Source: Entamoeba histolytica HM-1:IMSS | Taxonomy: Eukaryota > Evosea > Mastigamoebida > Endamoebidae | Length of the DNA: 64,000 nucleotides | NCBI RefSeq assembly: GCF_000208925.1 | Contig: NW_001914913.1 | Location: 3,377-67,376 of the forward strand | Direction: 5' to 3' | The notes under the pieces: model-generated | Databases searched by the model: none | What the model was told of the DNA's origin: nothing | Seen by the model: the letters and a program-made list of their open reading frames with translations, nothing else | Made by a program: the position numbers and the translations under genes | Shown here: in pieces, positions 20,877-31,549 of the stretch | Position numbering within the stretch: position 1 is the first letter of the stretch | Layout of the letters: every line of letters starts with the position of its first letter

Positions 20877-23018
20877 TTAATTATTCAATTCTTCAAATGC
20901 CTCTATTAAAGACTTAATTGCTAAATTAACTTCATTACTATTACGTTCTGATTGAATTGATTTAAGTCGTTGAATAGAGATATCTCTAATATCAGTTGTA
21001 TTATTTGTATAATCTAATTTATAGAAAACACTTGTTAAATTAATAATCATTTCATCAGAATAATTATCTTCAGCTTTAATCCAACTCATTAATCTATGCA
21101 TGCACATTTCCATAATTGTTGTATTTATTTCTTTATCATATTGTGATAACATTGGAATAAATACTTCAGTTATTTTTTCTAATTCTGGTCCTGCTTCATC
21201 TAAACATAATTCATACAACTTTTTAGAATCTTCAAAATGAGATTGTGAATAACATAAAAAAAATGTAAACAATAATGATCGTAGTTGTGTTTCTGGAATT
21301 GATCGAATAAATAATGACATCATTGTTTTTGCAAGACATAATTCACTTGATTCTTCTGAAATATGTAATCTATCATTTAAATATAATCGTATAACTCCTT
21401 GTAAGACAATAATTAATGCCTCTAAATCTTCACTTAAACTTAATAATGCATCATTGTAAATATCTCTTAATGTTTCAGGAACATTTATTCCACTTAATAA
21501 ATAATAATCAGTTAATCCTTTTAATGCAACTAATCTTACTGGTGTTGTATCTTTTGATAATCCAGCAATTAATACAGGAATAAATTGTTGTGCTTTTTCT
21601 TTATTAACAAGAACTGTAAGACCAACAAATTCCATTGTAAACATTCTTTTCTCTTCATTTGGTGATTGTAAATTTTTAAATGTTTGTCTTAAATGATATT
21701 CTAAAAATTCTGATGGAAGAATATAATTAACTTCAATACATGATTTATAATATCCTTTTAAAAATAATGGTTGGTCATCTTCAGTAATATTATGCATTTC
21801 ATTAACAATAATACCAAAATGGTCATTTGGTTCCATCTTTATTAATACCCTAAACGCTTCTTCAACTACAACTTGTGAACGTCCTCTAACAACTTCTAAA
21901 ATATTACATTTTCCTCCATTACATTTTGAATATAATTTCATTAATGCAATTTGTTCTAATTCTGATTTTCCATTAATACAATTTAATACTTCTTGTCCAT
22001 CTGGATAATCTCCTTCACAATGAGATAGTAATACATAACATCGAAGAATAACAAGTGTTGGTGAAACATCAAGTGTAACACCTGCAGGTGATTGAGTAAT
22101 TCTAATAAATTCTTCAACAATTTTTTTACTTAATAAAATATATCTTTCCATATCTGTTCCAGACTCTCCTTCTTGTGGTGGGAGTTGAGGAATTTTATCC
22201 AATGGGAAATACTTTTCAAAATATTCTTCAAATTCAATTGTTTCAATCCAATATTTAACTAATTCTTCAAATTGTTTTTTAACAGTTGGTCTTTCTTCAG
22301 TTAAGGCATGAATAAAAATATAACAAAGTGAAGTATGTGTAATATGTTCTATTGGAATATTTTTAATTGTTTGATACGCATATTCACGAACAATAGATCT
22401 ACTATCTCCAACTAATCGAATAATTGGAATAATTGTTTCTGAATTAATTGCTATTGATTGTAAAGTTGCAACAACAACTTGTGCTCTTGGATCTAATAGA
22501 CAATTTACTAATTGAGATGTTTCAAAACGTTTAAGAGCAAGAACCGCATAAGTACGAACATTTGATTGAGTGTCTTGTAAACGTTCAACAAGAGATTTAT
22601 TTATTTTTTTATAAATATCTTCTGTGAGAGTATAATTGTCTGGCATTGAATTTAATATTCTCATAATAATATATACACTTCGTTGACGAATTAATGGTTC
22701 AGATGCATATGTAAGATCTGAATGAATATCAAGAATATATTCAGTTAATTCATTTTCTGCTTTAACTGCAACATCAATCAAAAAATCAATTGCTTTTAAC
22801 ACTGATTTTGTTTTTAATTTAAGTTTAAGTAATTGAGGAACTACGGCTTTATATACCTCGTCAAAATTTTCATTGTTTTTTTCAAAATTACTAATTAGTT
22901 CATTTATATAATGTTTATAATGATCAAGTGCTTGAACTTTTGTAAGAATAGATTGTAATCTTTCTTTTGAAAGAATACGAATTTCATTATCTGAGGTATC
23001 CATTTGAATTGAAGACAT
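20877..23018 (-). CDS. Condensin complex subunit 3 (CAP-G / Ycg1-like)
   Basis: A 713-residue all-helical HEAT-repeat protein. The early block LIRQRSVYIIMRILNSMP, followed by LVERLQDTQSNVRTYAVLALKR, is the pattern of the condensin CAP-G subunit, which binds the kleisin and DNA to compact chromosomes. The region of about 480-520 (LIAGLSKDTTPVRLVALKGL) fits the second HEAT block. The protein is shorter than yeast Ycg1 or human CAP-G, mostly at the C-terminus. A generic HEAT protein is the main alternative. Confidence 0.72.
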   Translation of the reverse strand: MSSIQMDTSDNEIRILSKERLQSILTKVQALDHYKHYINELISNFEKNNENFDEVYKAVVPQLLKLKLKTKSVLKAIDFLIDVAVKAENELTEYILDIHSDLTYASEPLIRQRSVYIIMRILNSMPDNYTLTEDIYKKINKSLVERLQDTQSNVRTYAVLALKRFETSQLVNCLLDPRAQVVVATLQSIAINSETIIPIIRLVGDSRSIVREYAYQTIKNIPIEHITHTSLCYIFIHALTEERPTVKKQFEELVKYWIETIEFEEYFEKYFPLDKIPQLPPQEGESGTDMERYILLSKKIVEEFIRITQSPAGVTLDVSPTLVILRCYVLLSHCEGDYPDGQEVLNCINGKSELEQIALMKLYSKCNGGKCNILEVVRGRSQVVVEEAFRVLIKMEPNDHFGIIVNEMHNITEDDQPLFLKGYYKSCIEVNYILPSEFLEYHLRQTFKNLQSPNEEKRMFTMEFVGLTVLVNKEKAQQFIPVLIAGLSKDTTPVRLVALKGLTDYYLLSGINVPETLRDIYNDALLSLSEDLEALIIVLQGVIRLYLNDRLHISEESSELCLAKTMMSLFIRSIPETQLRSLLFTFFLCYSQSHFEDSKKLYELCLDEAGPELEKITEVFIPMLSQYDKEINTTIMEMCMHRLMSWIKAEDNYSDEMIINLTSVFYKLDYTNNTTDIRDISIQRLKSIQSERNSNEVNLAIKSLIEAFEELNN

Positions 23019-23157
23019 TCTATTAAAAGAAGAACCTTTTAATCAGTTAGATATTTTTTTCTCTTTTTACTAAAAGTTATAATTATTTTTTTTTTATTTT
23101 TCTAATTTATAAAAACAAAATTGATAAAAAATGTTATTTGTTTCAAAAAATAGTAAT

Positions 23158-23799
23158 TTAATTTTGTGGCACAGGGACTTTATCTCCAGTGATAAATTCA
23201 GACTGAACACCCTCTGCTGTTATATTTACGGTATGGATAATTCCTCCTGATGAACCATCACGATAAATTGCTAGTGAAACAGCTGTAACAATAAATTGTT
23301 TAGCTTCTTCAAAAGTCATATTCTTTTTAAAATGAGCATCACAATACCCCCAAATATATGTTGAACCACTTCCTCCAACACATATATCATCTTGTTTCAT
23401 AGCTCCACTTTGAAGTATACGATATAATGTTGCTCCATTCACTGGATCATATCCACCACATACAACTGATGATGAAAGGAATGATTTATTTCCATAAATG
23501 ATATTTTTTATTGATGTAGCAGCAGCAAGTACAGTTGGTTCTTCTCCAGTTTGTGCAGTATACATTCTTAATGCGTGTTTAACATAATCTCCAATCGTTT
23601 CACTATGAGCTGCAGTACCAGCCGTACACATTCCAATAGAATCAGAAACCATACGAATTTTATTTTTACATCGATTAACTACTATACTTCCCATTGAAGT
23701 TCTACCATCAGCTCCAAGAAGAACACCTCCATTATAAACAACTCCAATAATTGTTGTTCCAAGTGAAATAGGTTGATATGCATTATGTGTAAATTCCAT
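23158..23799 (-). CDS. 20S proteasome beta1 subunit (caspase-like, PSMB6 type)
   Basis: 213 residues with a 14-residue propeptide cut before Thr15 (SLG/TTIIG), the catalytic N-terminal threonine. Family marks include LLGADGRTSMGS, the VGGSGSTYIWGY turn and the RDGSSGG motif near the C-terminus. GGSGS plus YRDGSSGG separates beta1 from beta2 and beta5. It works in the proteasome core, cleaving after acidic residues. The mature part starts with TTI as in other beta1 subunits. The promoter has a perfect GAAC box 20 nt before the ATG. Confidence 0.93.
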   Translation of the reverse strand: MEFTHNAYQPISLGTTIIGVVYNGGVLLGADGRTSMGSIVVNRCKNKIRMVSDSIGMCTAGTAAHSETIGDYVKHALRMYTAQTGEEPTVLAAATSIKNIIYGNKSFLSSSVVCGGYDPVNGATLYRILQSGAMKQDDICVGGSGSTYIWGYCDAHFKKNMTFEEAKQFIVTAVSLAIYRDGSSGGIIHTVNITAEGVQSEFITGDKVPVPQN

Positions 23800-23814
23800 C
23801 TCTTTTACTATTTA

Positions 23815-23822
23815 AGTTCATT
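23815..23822 (-). promoter_or_regulatory. GAAC core promoter element of proteasome beta1
   Basis: On the minus strand this reads AATGAACT, the Entamoeba GAAC consensus, about 16-23 nt upstream of the ATG. It is the best match to that element in the window. Confidence 0.65.
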
Positions 23823-24067
23823 GTTTTTTTTTTGTTTTTTTTTTTATTGAAGTTTTTCATTTTTCTTTTTTTTTAAAAGAAAGGTATGAAAAAATGTTAT
23901 TAGTTAATATTGACAATTTCCCTTTTATGTTATATTTAACTTAAATCAATTAAGAACCATTTTATTATAATTTCTCAATTATTTTAGTTGAGCTCAATTA
24001 AAGTGTTAATTTCATTTTTTCTCAGGGTTATCCCACTTCAATAAGTAACTGAATTTACTTATAGATA

Positions 24068-24891
24068 ATGGCTGAACAGAGTCAAAGCAATTCAACCAAC
24101 AGTGAATATGAAGAAGTGTTAGATAATTTTGATGATATTGAGATTGAAACACCTCAACCAAATGATGTAATAAAAAAAAAACAAGTTATTATTTCACGAG
24201 AACCTATGAGTCAAGTTATAGTTTTTGAGATTGAAAATTGGTGTAAGTTGGGGTATTCTAAAATCATTTTATTTGAAACATCAAAACAATTATTCTATGA
24301 AATAAAACAAGTTCATTTGGAATATGGTTGTTGGTATATTAAACCAACACTTCTTGCTGATAATTCTTTTAAAATAAGTTCTATACTAGACCCCTTTTAT
24401 ATAGTCCTTCATTTTCTTTGTTTACATAATGTTCATGAAACTACAAAATTTTCATCATTTGAAGATTTGTGTTTGTTTTATTTTGTAACGTTTATAATAC
24501 AAAATAATAATAAATAGATTCATTATTACCTTCTAATAGCATTACTGAATTACTTAAAGACATATTACTTCAATTAGTTAAAAAAGAAAGTAATCAATAT
24601 AAAATTAACTTTCCTCTCATTAAAGAAACTCTCATAGAAAAAAAGAAAATAATTGATAATTACCTTAAAAGTATTACCAAAAACGAATCACACCAAACGA
24701 AAGGAATAGATAAATTTTTAACTAAAAAGATTGACAATGATTGTCTTTTTTTATATCTAGGAGAGTATTGGTATCATTTAATGAACTGGAAAATTCCAGA
24801 AGAGCATATTGTTTATTATGCTGATGATTATACAAAATATGAAAAGAAAAAGAAAGTAACTAAAAAAAAAACATCTAAGAAAAAGAAATAA
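24068..24891 (+). CDS. RNase H2 subunit B-like protein (two exons)
   Basis: Exon 1 (24068-24470) and exon 2 (24518-24891) join over a 47-nt intron at 24471-24517 (GTTTGTT...ATAG, phase 1), giving 258 residues. The first part has a triple-barrel-like stretch (SKIILFETSKQLFYEIKQ, then WYIKPTLLADNSFKISS) leading to LDPFYIVLHFL, the RNASEH2B signature. After the splice come helical parts with KGIDKFLTKK and a Lys-rich tail that could be a nuclear signal. The B subunit supports the trimeric enzyme that removes ribonucleotides from DNA. The splice restores continuity that the unspliced 149-residue frame lacks. Confidence 0.75.
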
Positions 24892-25067
24892 AAAATAAAA
24901 AAAAATGAATCTTTATTACAATAATGGTTTTCATTTTATAAAAATGGATTTCTAGAAATACATAAAACTAAAGATAAATAATATAAATATAACAAACTTG
25001 AAATTTCTAATAAAATGCAAAATATTTAAACTGATCTTATTATGAGTTAATCACAAAACATTTTGAA

Positions 25068-25760
25068 ATGTTAGACATCACTTGCTTTTTAATTTCATTT
25101 GTATTAGTTAATGTTTGTCTTATGATTGCTACTGCTTTGAGTAAGACAAATATTATTACAAGTTATACTTCAAGAAAAATAGTTCATATTTCTCTTGGAG
25201 TATGTGAAATAGTGATGTGGGGATGCTATTCAGAAGAACCAACAGCTAGAATTTGGGGATCTATGTGTTGTATTCTTTATTTATTTGTCTTTTTAATATT
25301 TGGAATGGGATGGATTAAAGGACCAATTGCTGATTTCTTAATTGCCACAGTTTGTAGAAATGGTGATTATAAAGAAATGTTATATGGACCATTGAATTAT
25401 TGTTGTATTATGACATTTTTATCTCTTTTATATTGGAGAAATTATCCAGCATCTATAATTGGAATGATGATTATGTTAACTGGTGATGGAATGGCTGAAA
25501 TAATTGGTAAAATGATAGGAAAAACTCAACTCAAAAATCCATGGGGAAAAACTAAAACTATTGAAGGAGCAATTGCTGTAATGGTTTGTGGAGCAGTTGG
25601 AGCAATGGTAATGTGCTATATTATTTTTGGACAAATCTATTTCATTCAATCTATTATCTCAGGATTAGTTGGTGCAATAGTTGAATTTTATTCATATCCA
25701 AATTATGATAATGTGTTTATTCCATTATCTTCATTACTTTTAGGATTTTTCATCTTTTAA
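25068..25760 (+). CDS. Dolichol/phytol kinase-type CTP-dependent lipid kinase
   Basis: 230 residues with about six to seven membrane segments. SRKIVHISLG at 35-44 is the family's N-terminal motif, LTGDGMAEIIGKMIGK (about 144-159) the Asp/Gly motif, and KTKTIEGAIAVM the conserved KTxEG block. This set marks the dolichol kinase / phytol kinase / yeast Dgk1 group. The substrate could be dolichol, diacylglycerol or an isoprenoid alcohol; I cannot decide among these. The protein is shorter than dolichol kinase and closer in size to Dgk1 or VTE5. Confidence 0.75.
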   Translation: MLDITCFLISFVLVNVCLMIATALSKTNIITSYTSRKIVHISLGVCEIVMWGCYSEEPTARIWGSMCCILYLFVFLIFGMGWIKGPIADFLIATVCRNGDYKEMLYGPLNYCCIMTFLSLLYWRNYPASIIGMMIMLTGDGMAEIIGKMIGKTQLKNPWGKTKTIEGAIAVMVCGAVGAMVMCYIIFGQIYFIQSIISGLVGAIVEFYSYPNYDNVFIPLSSLLLGFFIF

Positions 25761-25827
25761 TTTATTGTTTTGAAAAACATTTTTATTCAATTTTTAAAAC
25801 CCTTTTTCAACTGTATTTGTTATTTAA

Positions 25828-26808
25828 ATGAATTATTTGTCTTCTCAACATGATGGGTATGGATTGGAAATTAACTGTAGTCCAATTGGGGTAAATGTTT
25901 TATGGAGTGATGGAAGTTTGAGTTGGTATTCATCAGATCTAAAACAAGAAAAAAATTATCAAGTAAATGGTCAAAGAAGTTGTAATTCAAATGACCCAAA
26001 TGTTGCTTTTACAATAAGTGATACTGGTGTCATTTGTAGTATTGACTGTCGTCAAGACCAACCAAATATATTAACAAAACCATCAAATCATCTCACAGAA
26101 ACTGCAATAGCATCTTTTGACATTGGACTTGCTGTTTCTTTTAAAACATATATTAAATGTTTTGATATTAGAAATATGAAAGTTGTTTGTACTATAAATG
26201 AAGCTCATTGTGATGACATTGTTGACGTAGCATTTTGGAGAGGATTATTAGTGTCTGCTTCTCAAGATAATTTATGTTGTATAATTGATTATACTCAAGG
26301 AAATAATGGAATTCTTGACACAATAAATGTTGGCAAACCTCTTGGGTTGTTAGGTGTTGCTTCAAATAAGTATCTTACTATTGTTTCTGATGATAATGCT
26401 TTTGTTATTTACAATGGAGAAACATCAACAATAGAATGTCAAATAGATGATTTAAGAACAATTACATCAATTGGAGATGAAACTCCTTCAACTATTCTTA
26501 AAGGTTGTATGATTGATAATAAAATAGGAACTGCAACTTCATTTGATTCAGGTAAATTAGTGCTTTCAACTTGGTTAGGAACAAATAGTTTTCTACCAAG
26601 GTCTGAGGCACATTGCCATTCTGCATTAGTTAGAGACTATGAAGTTATTAATGATATTGTATATTCAACTGGTGAAGATGGAAAGATTTTTGTTTATAAT
26701 ATTAATACTTCTCCTCGACAACAAGGTCAACTTCTTCATCAGTCTAAAGTTACAACGAGTCTCAGAGAACGAGGGGAAAGACGATCTAATAGAATGTCTG
26801 AAGATTAA
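25828..26808 (+). CDS. WD40-repeat protein, WDR89-like
   Basis: 326 residues filling one seven-bladed propeller of weak WD repeats, each ending in D-x-R/x or D-Y patterns (IKCFDIRN, KIFVYNIN). The block AHCHSALVRDYEV...IVYSTGEDGKIFVYN resembles the last blades of WDR89. The C-terminus is Arg-rich and disordered. WD40 proteins are scaffolds, and the specific role is unknown. The subfamily assignment is from memory of pattern and is soft. Confidence 0.6.
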   Translation: MNYLSSQHDGYGLEINCSPIGVNVLWSDGSLSWYSSDLKQEKNYQVNGQRSCNSNDPNVAFTISDTGVICSIDCRQDQPNILTKPSNHLTETAIASFDIGLAVSFKTYIKCFDIRNMKVVCTINEAHCDDIVDVAFWRGLLVSASQDNLCCIIDYTQGNNGILDTINVGKPLGLLGVASNKYLTIVSDDNAFVIYNGETSTIECQIDDLRTITSIGDETPSTILKGCMIDNKIGTATSFDSGKLVLSTWLGTNSFLPRSEAHCHSALVRDYEVINDIVYSTGEDGKIFVYNINTSPRQQGQLLHQSKVTTSLRERGERRSNRMSED

Positions 26809-26889
26809 TTCATTTTTTATGGTTTTTAAAATTATTTCATAAAGATTATTCTCAACGTGTCAAAAAGTCATCAACTCATAATCATAAAA

Positions 26890-27744
26890 ATGGATTCTAC
26901 GACTATAAGAAAAGCTATTGGTGCTGGAAGATGGTTTAGTGCTAATGGGAATGAACTTGCAAATGAAGTTGATCATTATATTAACAATGCCCTCAATAAA
27001 CTTCCATCAATTCAAGGTAAAATATTAGGATGTATTTCACCTCATGCTGGGTTTAGGTATAGTGGTCAAACTGCTGGTTATGATTTTGCTGCTTTAAAGA
27101 GAGACTCTGAAATAAATGGAAAACCAGACGTTGTTTTTATTCTTGGGTTTAGTCATTCATCTAGGTTTGATTGTGCTGCTGTAATGGATGGAAAAGCAAT
27201 TTCAACTCCAATCGCCACAACAGAAATTGATAATGAAGCAATTACAATGTTTTGTGAAGGAAGAAATTATTTAAAATGTTTCTACAAACCACATAATGGT
27301 GAACATTCTGCTGAAAATGAACTACCATTTGTTCAACGAGCATTACCTGGAGTTAAAGTTGTGATGGTACTCATTGGTACTCATAAGTCTGAAGTATTAG
27401 AACAAGTTTCTCAGGGTCTTCAAGCCGTTTGTTCTAAGAAAAAGATGTATGTTATTGCTAGCAGTGATATGCTCCATGATGAAAGTCATAATCTAGTTGA
27501 AAAAACAGATAAAGAAACAATACAACTTACAGAAAAAATGGATATAAAGGGTTTATTATCAAAATGGAGTTATGAAAATCAAATTTATTGTGGAATTACA
27601 GCCGTTATACCAACAATGATGTATGCTCAAGCTATTGGTTGTGTTAAAGCTATCACACTTGATTTAACTGACAGTGAAACAATAACAAAACGAATGAACA
27701 GTGGTTGGGTTGTTGGTTATGGTGCTGTTATTTTCGTTATTTAA
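26890..27744 (+). CDS. MEMO-family protein
   Basis: 284 residues from the ATG at 26890. A longer frame begins with a GTG at 26857, but the ATG gives an N-terminus (RKAIGAGRWF) that aligns with other MEMO proteins. The predicted metal-site residues are visible: H52 in SPHAGFRYSG, H89 in GFSHSSRFD and a cysteine in YCGITAVIP. MEMO proteins are related to non-haem iron dioxygenases and, in animals, act in motility signalling and copper handling. The Entamoeba role is unknown. Length matches the family. Confidence 0.88.
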   Translation: MDSTTIRKAIGAGRWFSANGNELANEVDHYINNALNKLPSIQGKILGCISPHAGFRYSGQTAGYDFAALKRDSEINGKPDVVFILGFSHSSRFDCAAVMDGKAISTPIATTEIDNEAITMFCEGRNYLKCFYKPHNGEHSAENELPFVQRALPGVKVVMVLIGTHKSEVLEQVSQGLQAVCSKKKMYVIASSDMLHDESHNLVEKTDKETIQLTEKMDIKGLLSKWSYENQIYCGITAVIPTMMYAQAIGCVKAITLDLTDSETITKRMNSGWVVGYGAVIFVI

Positions 27745-28400
27745 CTCCTTTTTGTTATTTAAATTGTGTTTTTTTTTATTTTCAAAAACATTATCTAACT
27801 CTATTTATAAATATTAAAAAAAAGTAGTTGTTAATTAAGACTTAATAAAATATTTATATATTCTTCTTTGTTCACTAGAGACTAATTACATCTCTATGCT
27901 GTAAGTGTTATTTCATCAATTCATCCCATTTTCTACTTTTTAATTGGTAAGACATGTGAGTTTCTATTCTTCATTTACATTGAATTAATGTCTTTTTCAT
28001 ATTTCATCAATTTAAATGTTTTTCAGTTAAGTTGTCATCTCATCTTTATTCAAATTTTCTTGTGTATTTAAAAACATCATTCGTTACTTTCGTATTTTAT
28101 GATGAATAAATATTAGCATTACATTGTTATGAAAATTTGATTTACCGACACCAACGGCAACAAGAATATCACATTTCTTTGATAATACACAAATTATCAA
28201 AATTATCAAATATACATTCTAACATATAAATAATAATACTACAAACATGATAAACACTCATTCAACTATTCTAATAAATGACATTCTAACACGAATAAGA
28301 ATTACTAATACACAAACTATGTTGATTACTATAAATTGGAATGAAATACATTTTCAGAAATATCAAATAACAGGAGAATCAAAGTAATTAATTAAAATAA
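27745..28400. other. Spacer at the left edge of the accessory island, with a LINE scrap
   Basis: Between MEMO and the A/G-rich block. Contains the degenerate LINE 3' fragment listed separately at 27877-27990. The rest (28020-28400) is AT-rich with no supported gene, although codon-like words such as ACACCAACGGCAACAAG near 28147 hint at further worn coding sequence. Confidence 0.4.
27877..27990 (-). mobile_element. Worn LINE 3' end fragment
   Basis: GAGACTAATTACATCTC here matches GAGACTAATCACATCCC at the LINE 3' end at 32045. TTCTTCATTTACATTGAATTAAT at 27968-27990 matches 32326-32348 with a few changes. Order and strand agree, but the two words are about 91 nt apart instead of about 281, implying a deletion of about 190 nt. 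Probably a second, older LINE insertion or a SINE sharing that tail. Confidence 0.45.
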
Positions 28401-29400
28401 ATTTTTATTTTTGTTTATGTTTGTAGTGTTTCTGATATTCAAAGAATATGTTTATACTGACAAATGTAAAAATGATAAAAGAAAGTTTTAATACAAGGAT
28501 GAATAAAAAAGAAAGAAGAAAGAAATAAAAGAGAAAAAACATAAAAAGCAGAGAATGATAATATAAACAAAAGAAATAAAAACAATAAAATGCAATAAGA
28601 ATAAAATGCAATAAGAGACAATAATGAAATAATAAACAATAATTGAATGAATAAAATAAGAAATAAACAGAAAAAACAAAGAAACAACAAGTAGAATAAG
28701 AATAACACAATAGATAATAACTGAGAAACAAATGAAATAAGGAATTAAAAGAAAAGACAAAAAAAAAACAAAAATGAAGTCTAATAAATGAGATAATAAA
28801 GAAATGAAAGTTGATATAAGAATAAAAGAAGAAAGAATAAAAAAATGATAAAAAATAAATAATATAAAGAAATAGAAATAAGATAATGGAAAACAACAAA
28901 AGAAATAGGGAAAATATACATGAAACAAACACGAAAGTAAATTTAAAGAAAAGAAGAAAAGAAAGAAGAAAAAGAATGTAAACAATAGCAGTGAAGTTTT
29001 AGAATAAATACAATAACAAAAAGAAAAGAATAAGATAAAGAAATGATAAATTGAAAAACAAAACAGGAAACAACGACATATAAAAGTGAACAAATTCATA
29101 CCAATGAATAACAAATACAGAATATTTAAAAGTTATAGAATAAACACAAAGAAATATAATAAAAAATGAATAAAAAGAAATACCGAAGAATAGAAAAGAA
29201 AAAGAGTTTATATGAATAATTTTAGAAATGTAAGAATATAGAATGATAAGTTATACAAAGAAAGTAAAAGACAAAGAATAGAATGATAAAGAAAATAGTA
29301 AAATATAATAATAATGATAAAGAATAAAACCAAACAATAAAGAAATATACAAAATAATAAAACAAATAGAAAATTTTTGAATAAATGAAATAAACATAAA
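28401..29400. repeat. One-strand A/G-rich degenerate block
   Basis: About 1 kb in which the plus strand is mostly A with G and very little C, built from loosely repeating words such as AATAARAAA and GAAARAAR. A 16-nt unit ATAAAATGCAATAAGA is repeated exactly twice at 28585-28616. The long minus-strand frames here encode only Phe/Leu/Ile/Tyr/Ser-rich strings that follow from the skew and are not believable proteins. Origin unknown: it may be worn retroelement or a simple-sequence domain. Confidence 0.5.
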
Positions 29401-30329
29401 TTCTTTTTTTATTAATTTCAAATTATAATATTTAAGAATAATATATAAATAATAAATTTCAACAATATTTAATTATTAATTTTATAAGAAATGAAATAAA
29501 TATTTTACTTCTTCAAAGTTAAAAACAAATAAATTAAAAACAAATAAAATTGAACAATAACAAATGAATAATAGAATATAATTTGATAAAACTGAAATGA
29601 ATATTTCTTCTTTTATTTTTATTCCACTTATTTTTTATGAAATATTAATATTTAATATTACGACAATGTAATTTGTTTCTTTCTTTTATTCTCTTAATTT
29701 ATTTTTGTTTATTTCCAAAATATTCATTCATCTCATTCATTTTATTATTATTCATTCAATTTATATTTTTAACGACTATGTCATGTATTTCTAATAAATA
29801 TTTATGAAACAAACAATTAATAAATGTCAATAAAGTATGAAATGAAATAAAAATATTTTGTATTAATACTATCAATTTGAAGATAAATGATACATAATAA
29901 CAAGTAATAAATACAAAATCAAATAACATTTTAACATGCATTTATTATTCAATATGTTTGATTTTATTCTTCAAAATATTTATTTTCTAAAAATTAATGA
30001 AATTCGATGTTTATGAATATTTAATCTTCATTTATTTTTAATATATTATTTTCTATCATTTCTACCATTTCATTAATATTTCTAATAATAAATTAATCAA
30101 TATTTAATTCACTTTCAAACAACATGAGAATTATTATTTTGTTAAATAATTCAACAATTTCAAAAACAAAATGATAAATATTTTCTTTAATAAATAATCA
30201 GATAAATTCATGAATGAATTAGATAATAACACTAATTCAAAAACAGTAATATATCAATTATTATTTTGTTATTATTCCTAATTTTTTAATATCAAATGTA
30301 TTTATCAATAAAACGAGTTGAATTAGTTA
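29401..30329. other. AT-rich spacer
   Basis: No gene supported. Frequent ATTCATT and AATAAATA words on both strands, without a fixed repeat unit. Confidence 0.4.
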
Positions 30330-30680
30330 TTAATAATGAAGAAAGCATGTTGTGATATACGAAAAGATAAACAATAATAAAGAAAATAGAATGTATAAGA
30401 ACAAAAAGATATAAATGATGAAGATAATATTAAATAAAAAGGAAATGATAACAAAAAAATCAGAATGACAAGTTTGATTGAGAAAATAAGAAATAAAGAA
30501 GAATATGTCTAAAAATGAATAAAAAGTAACAAACAAAGAAGAAGAAAAGAAGAAATAAAAAAGAAGAAAAGATAATGAAAGAAATAAAAAGAATTAAACA
30601 GAAAACAACAAGAAAAACTAAACAACAAATAAAGAAATCAACATTTTCATGAATAATGATTTTCATAATAAACAATAAAT
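30330..30680. repeat. Second A/G-rich block
   Basis: Same skewed composition as 28401-29400 (plus strand GAAGAAAAGAAGAAATAAAAAAG and similar). Ends about 150 nt before the left arm of the inverted repeat. Confidence 0.4.
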
Positions 30681-31012
30681 AATTAATAAATGAGAATTTT
30701 CTTAATACTTAATTATCTTATTTCTAATATCTTAATCATTTTATTCATAATGAAATAATTCAATGAAATGATACAAATAAATTGTTTATTTATTCATTTT
30801 ATTTCTATTTCATTCTTATTTCTTTTAATATTTATTAAAAACACACCATCATTAAGTGTGAATATTTCAAATGAAATAAAATAAATCAACATTGAATTAT
30901 GTCAATTTTTAATTCACCATTTCATTCATTGGCAGATGAATGAAATGTTCATATTCTTCATTGCTTTGTTTTATATTCTTTTTTATATCATTTTCAATTA
31001 GTTAAGATTGAA

Positions 31013-31525
31013 TCATTTCATTTCAATTACTATGATTCGTTTTGGTGTGAAATGGTATGGAAATTCTTTTCCACAAAGTGCATTTTCAATTCCTTTATAT
31101 TCAAATGCATTTTGTTTACAAAATGATTTTGTTTTATCATTTTCTTTACAAACAAAAATATCACTTCCATTTCCAAATTGAAACAAGCAATAATCTGAAT
31201 GATTATCTAACCAAAATGCATGTTGTGGTTTTTTAATATCAAATTTTATCATTCCTTTTATTCTTCCATTTGATTCTAATGAAAATACAAATGATTTTGA
31301 ATCATATATCCATTTACCATATTTATTAATTTTCTCATTAACATATCCTCCAAATTTATTTCCATCTTCATCTTCAATAATAATTATTATATGTTCTTTA
31401 TTCCATATTCGTTGTTTAAATACTGATGTATTTTTATTCCAATCATCAATGTCTGAATCAAATAATATATTATTTATTCTTTTTTCTGTCCATTCTTCTA
31501 TTTGTTTAATATACACCATATTCAT
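31013..31525 (-). CDS. Short TLDc-domain protein (left copy of an inverted pair)
   Basis: 170 residues consisting only of a TLDc domain (about 8-170). It begins MNMVYIKQIEEWTEKRINN and then follows the right-hand copy almost residue for residue through FNILFDSDIDDW-like, TSVFKQRIWNKEHIIIIIED, YDSKSFVFSLESNGRIKGM and the identical C-terminus HFTPKRIIVIEMK. The 5' flank up to and including the ATG matches the right copy. Coding then jumps directly to the TLDc part, so about 195 N-terminal residues are absent. It has its own TATA-like and GAAC boxes. It may be a functional short isoform or a remnant. Confidence 0.75.
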   Translation of the reverse strand: MNMVYIKQIEEWTEKRINNILFDSDIDDWNKNTSVFKQRIWNKEHIIIIIEDEDGNKFGGYVNEKINKYGKWIYDSKSFVFSLESNGRIKGMIKFDIKKPQHAFWLDNHSDYCLFQFGNGSDIFVCKENDKTKSFCKQNAFEYKGIENALCGKEFPYHFTPKRIIVIEMK

Positions 31526-31549
31526 TTTAATTTAAATTGATGTTTATAA

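Noticed and set aside
26857..26889. Upstream extension of MEMO by 11 codons
   Set aside because: It begins with GTG, and the ATG at 26890 gives the N-terminus expected for the family.
28405..29114. Three overlapping minus-strand open frames of 89-208 codons with very hydrophobic products
   Set aside because: They arise from the A/G-rich plus strand, which lacks stop triplets on the other strand. Composition is nearly only Phe, Leu, Ile, Tyr, Ser and Cys, in several frames at once, with no motif.
30330..30675. Minus-strand open frames of 68 and 71 codons
   Set aside because: Same skew artefact as at 28.4 kb.
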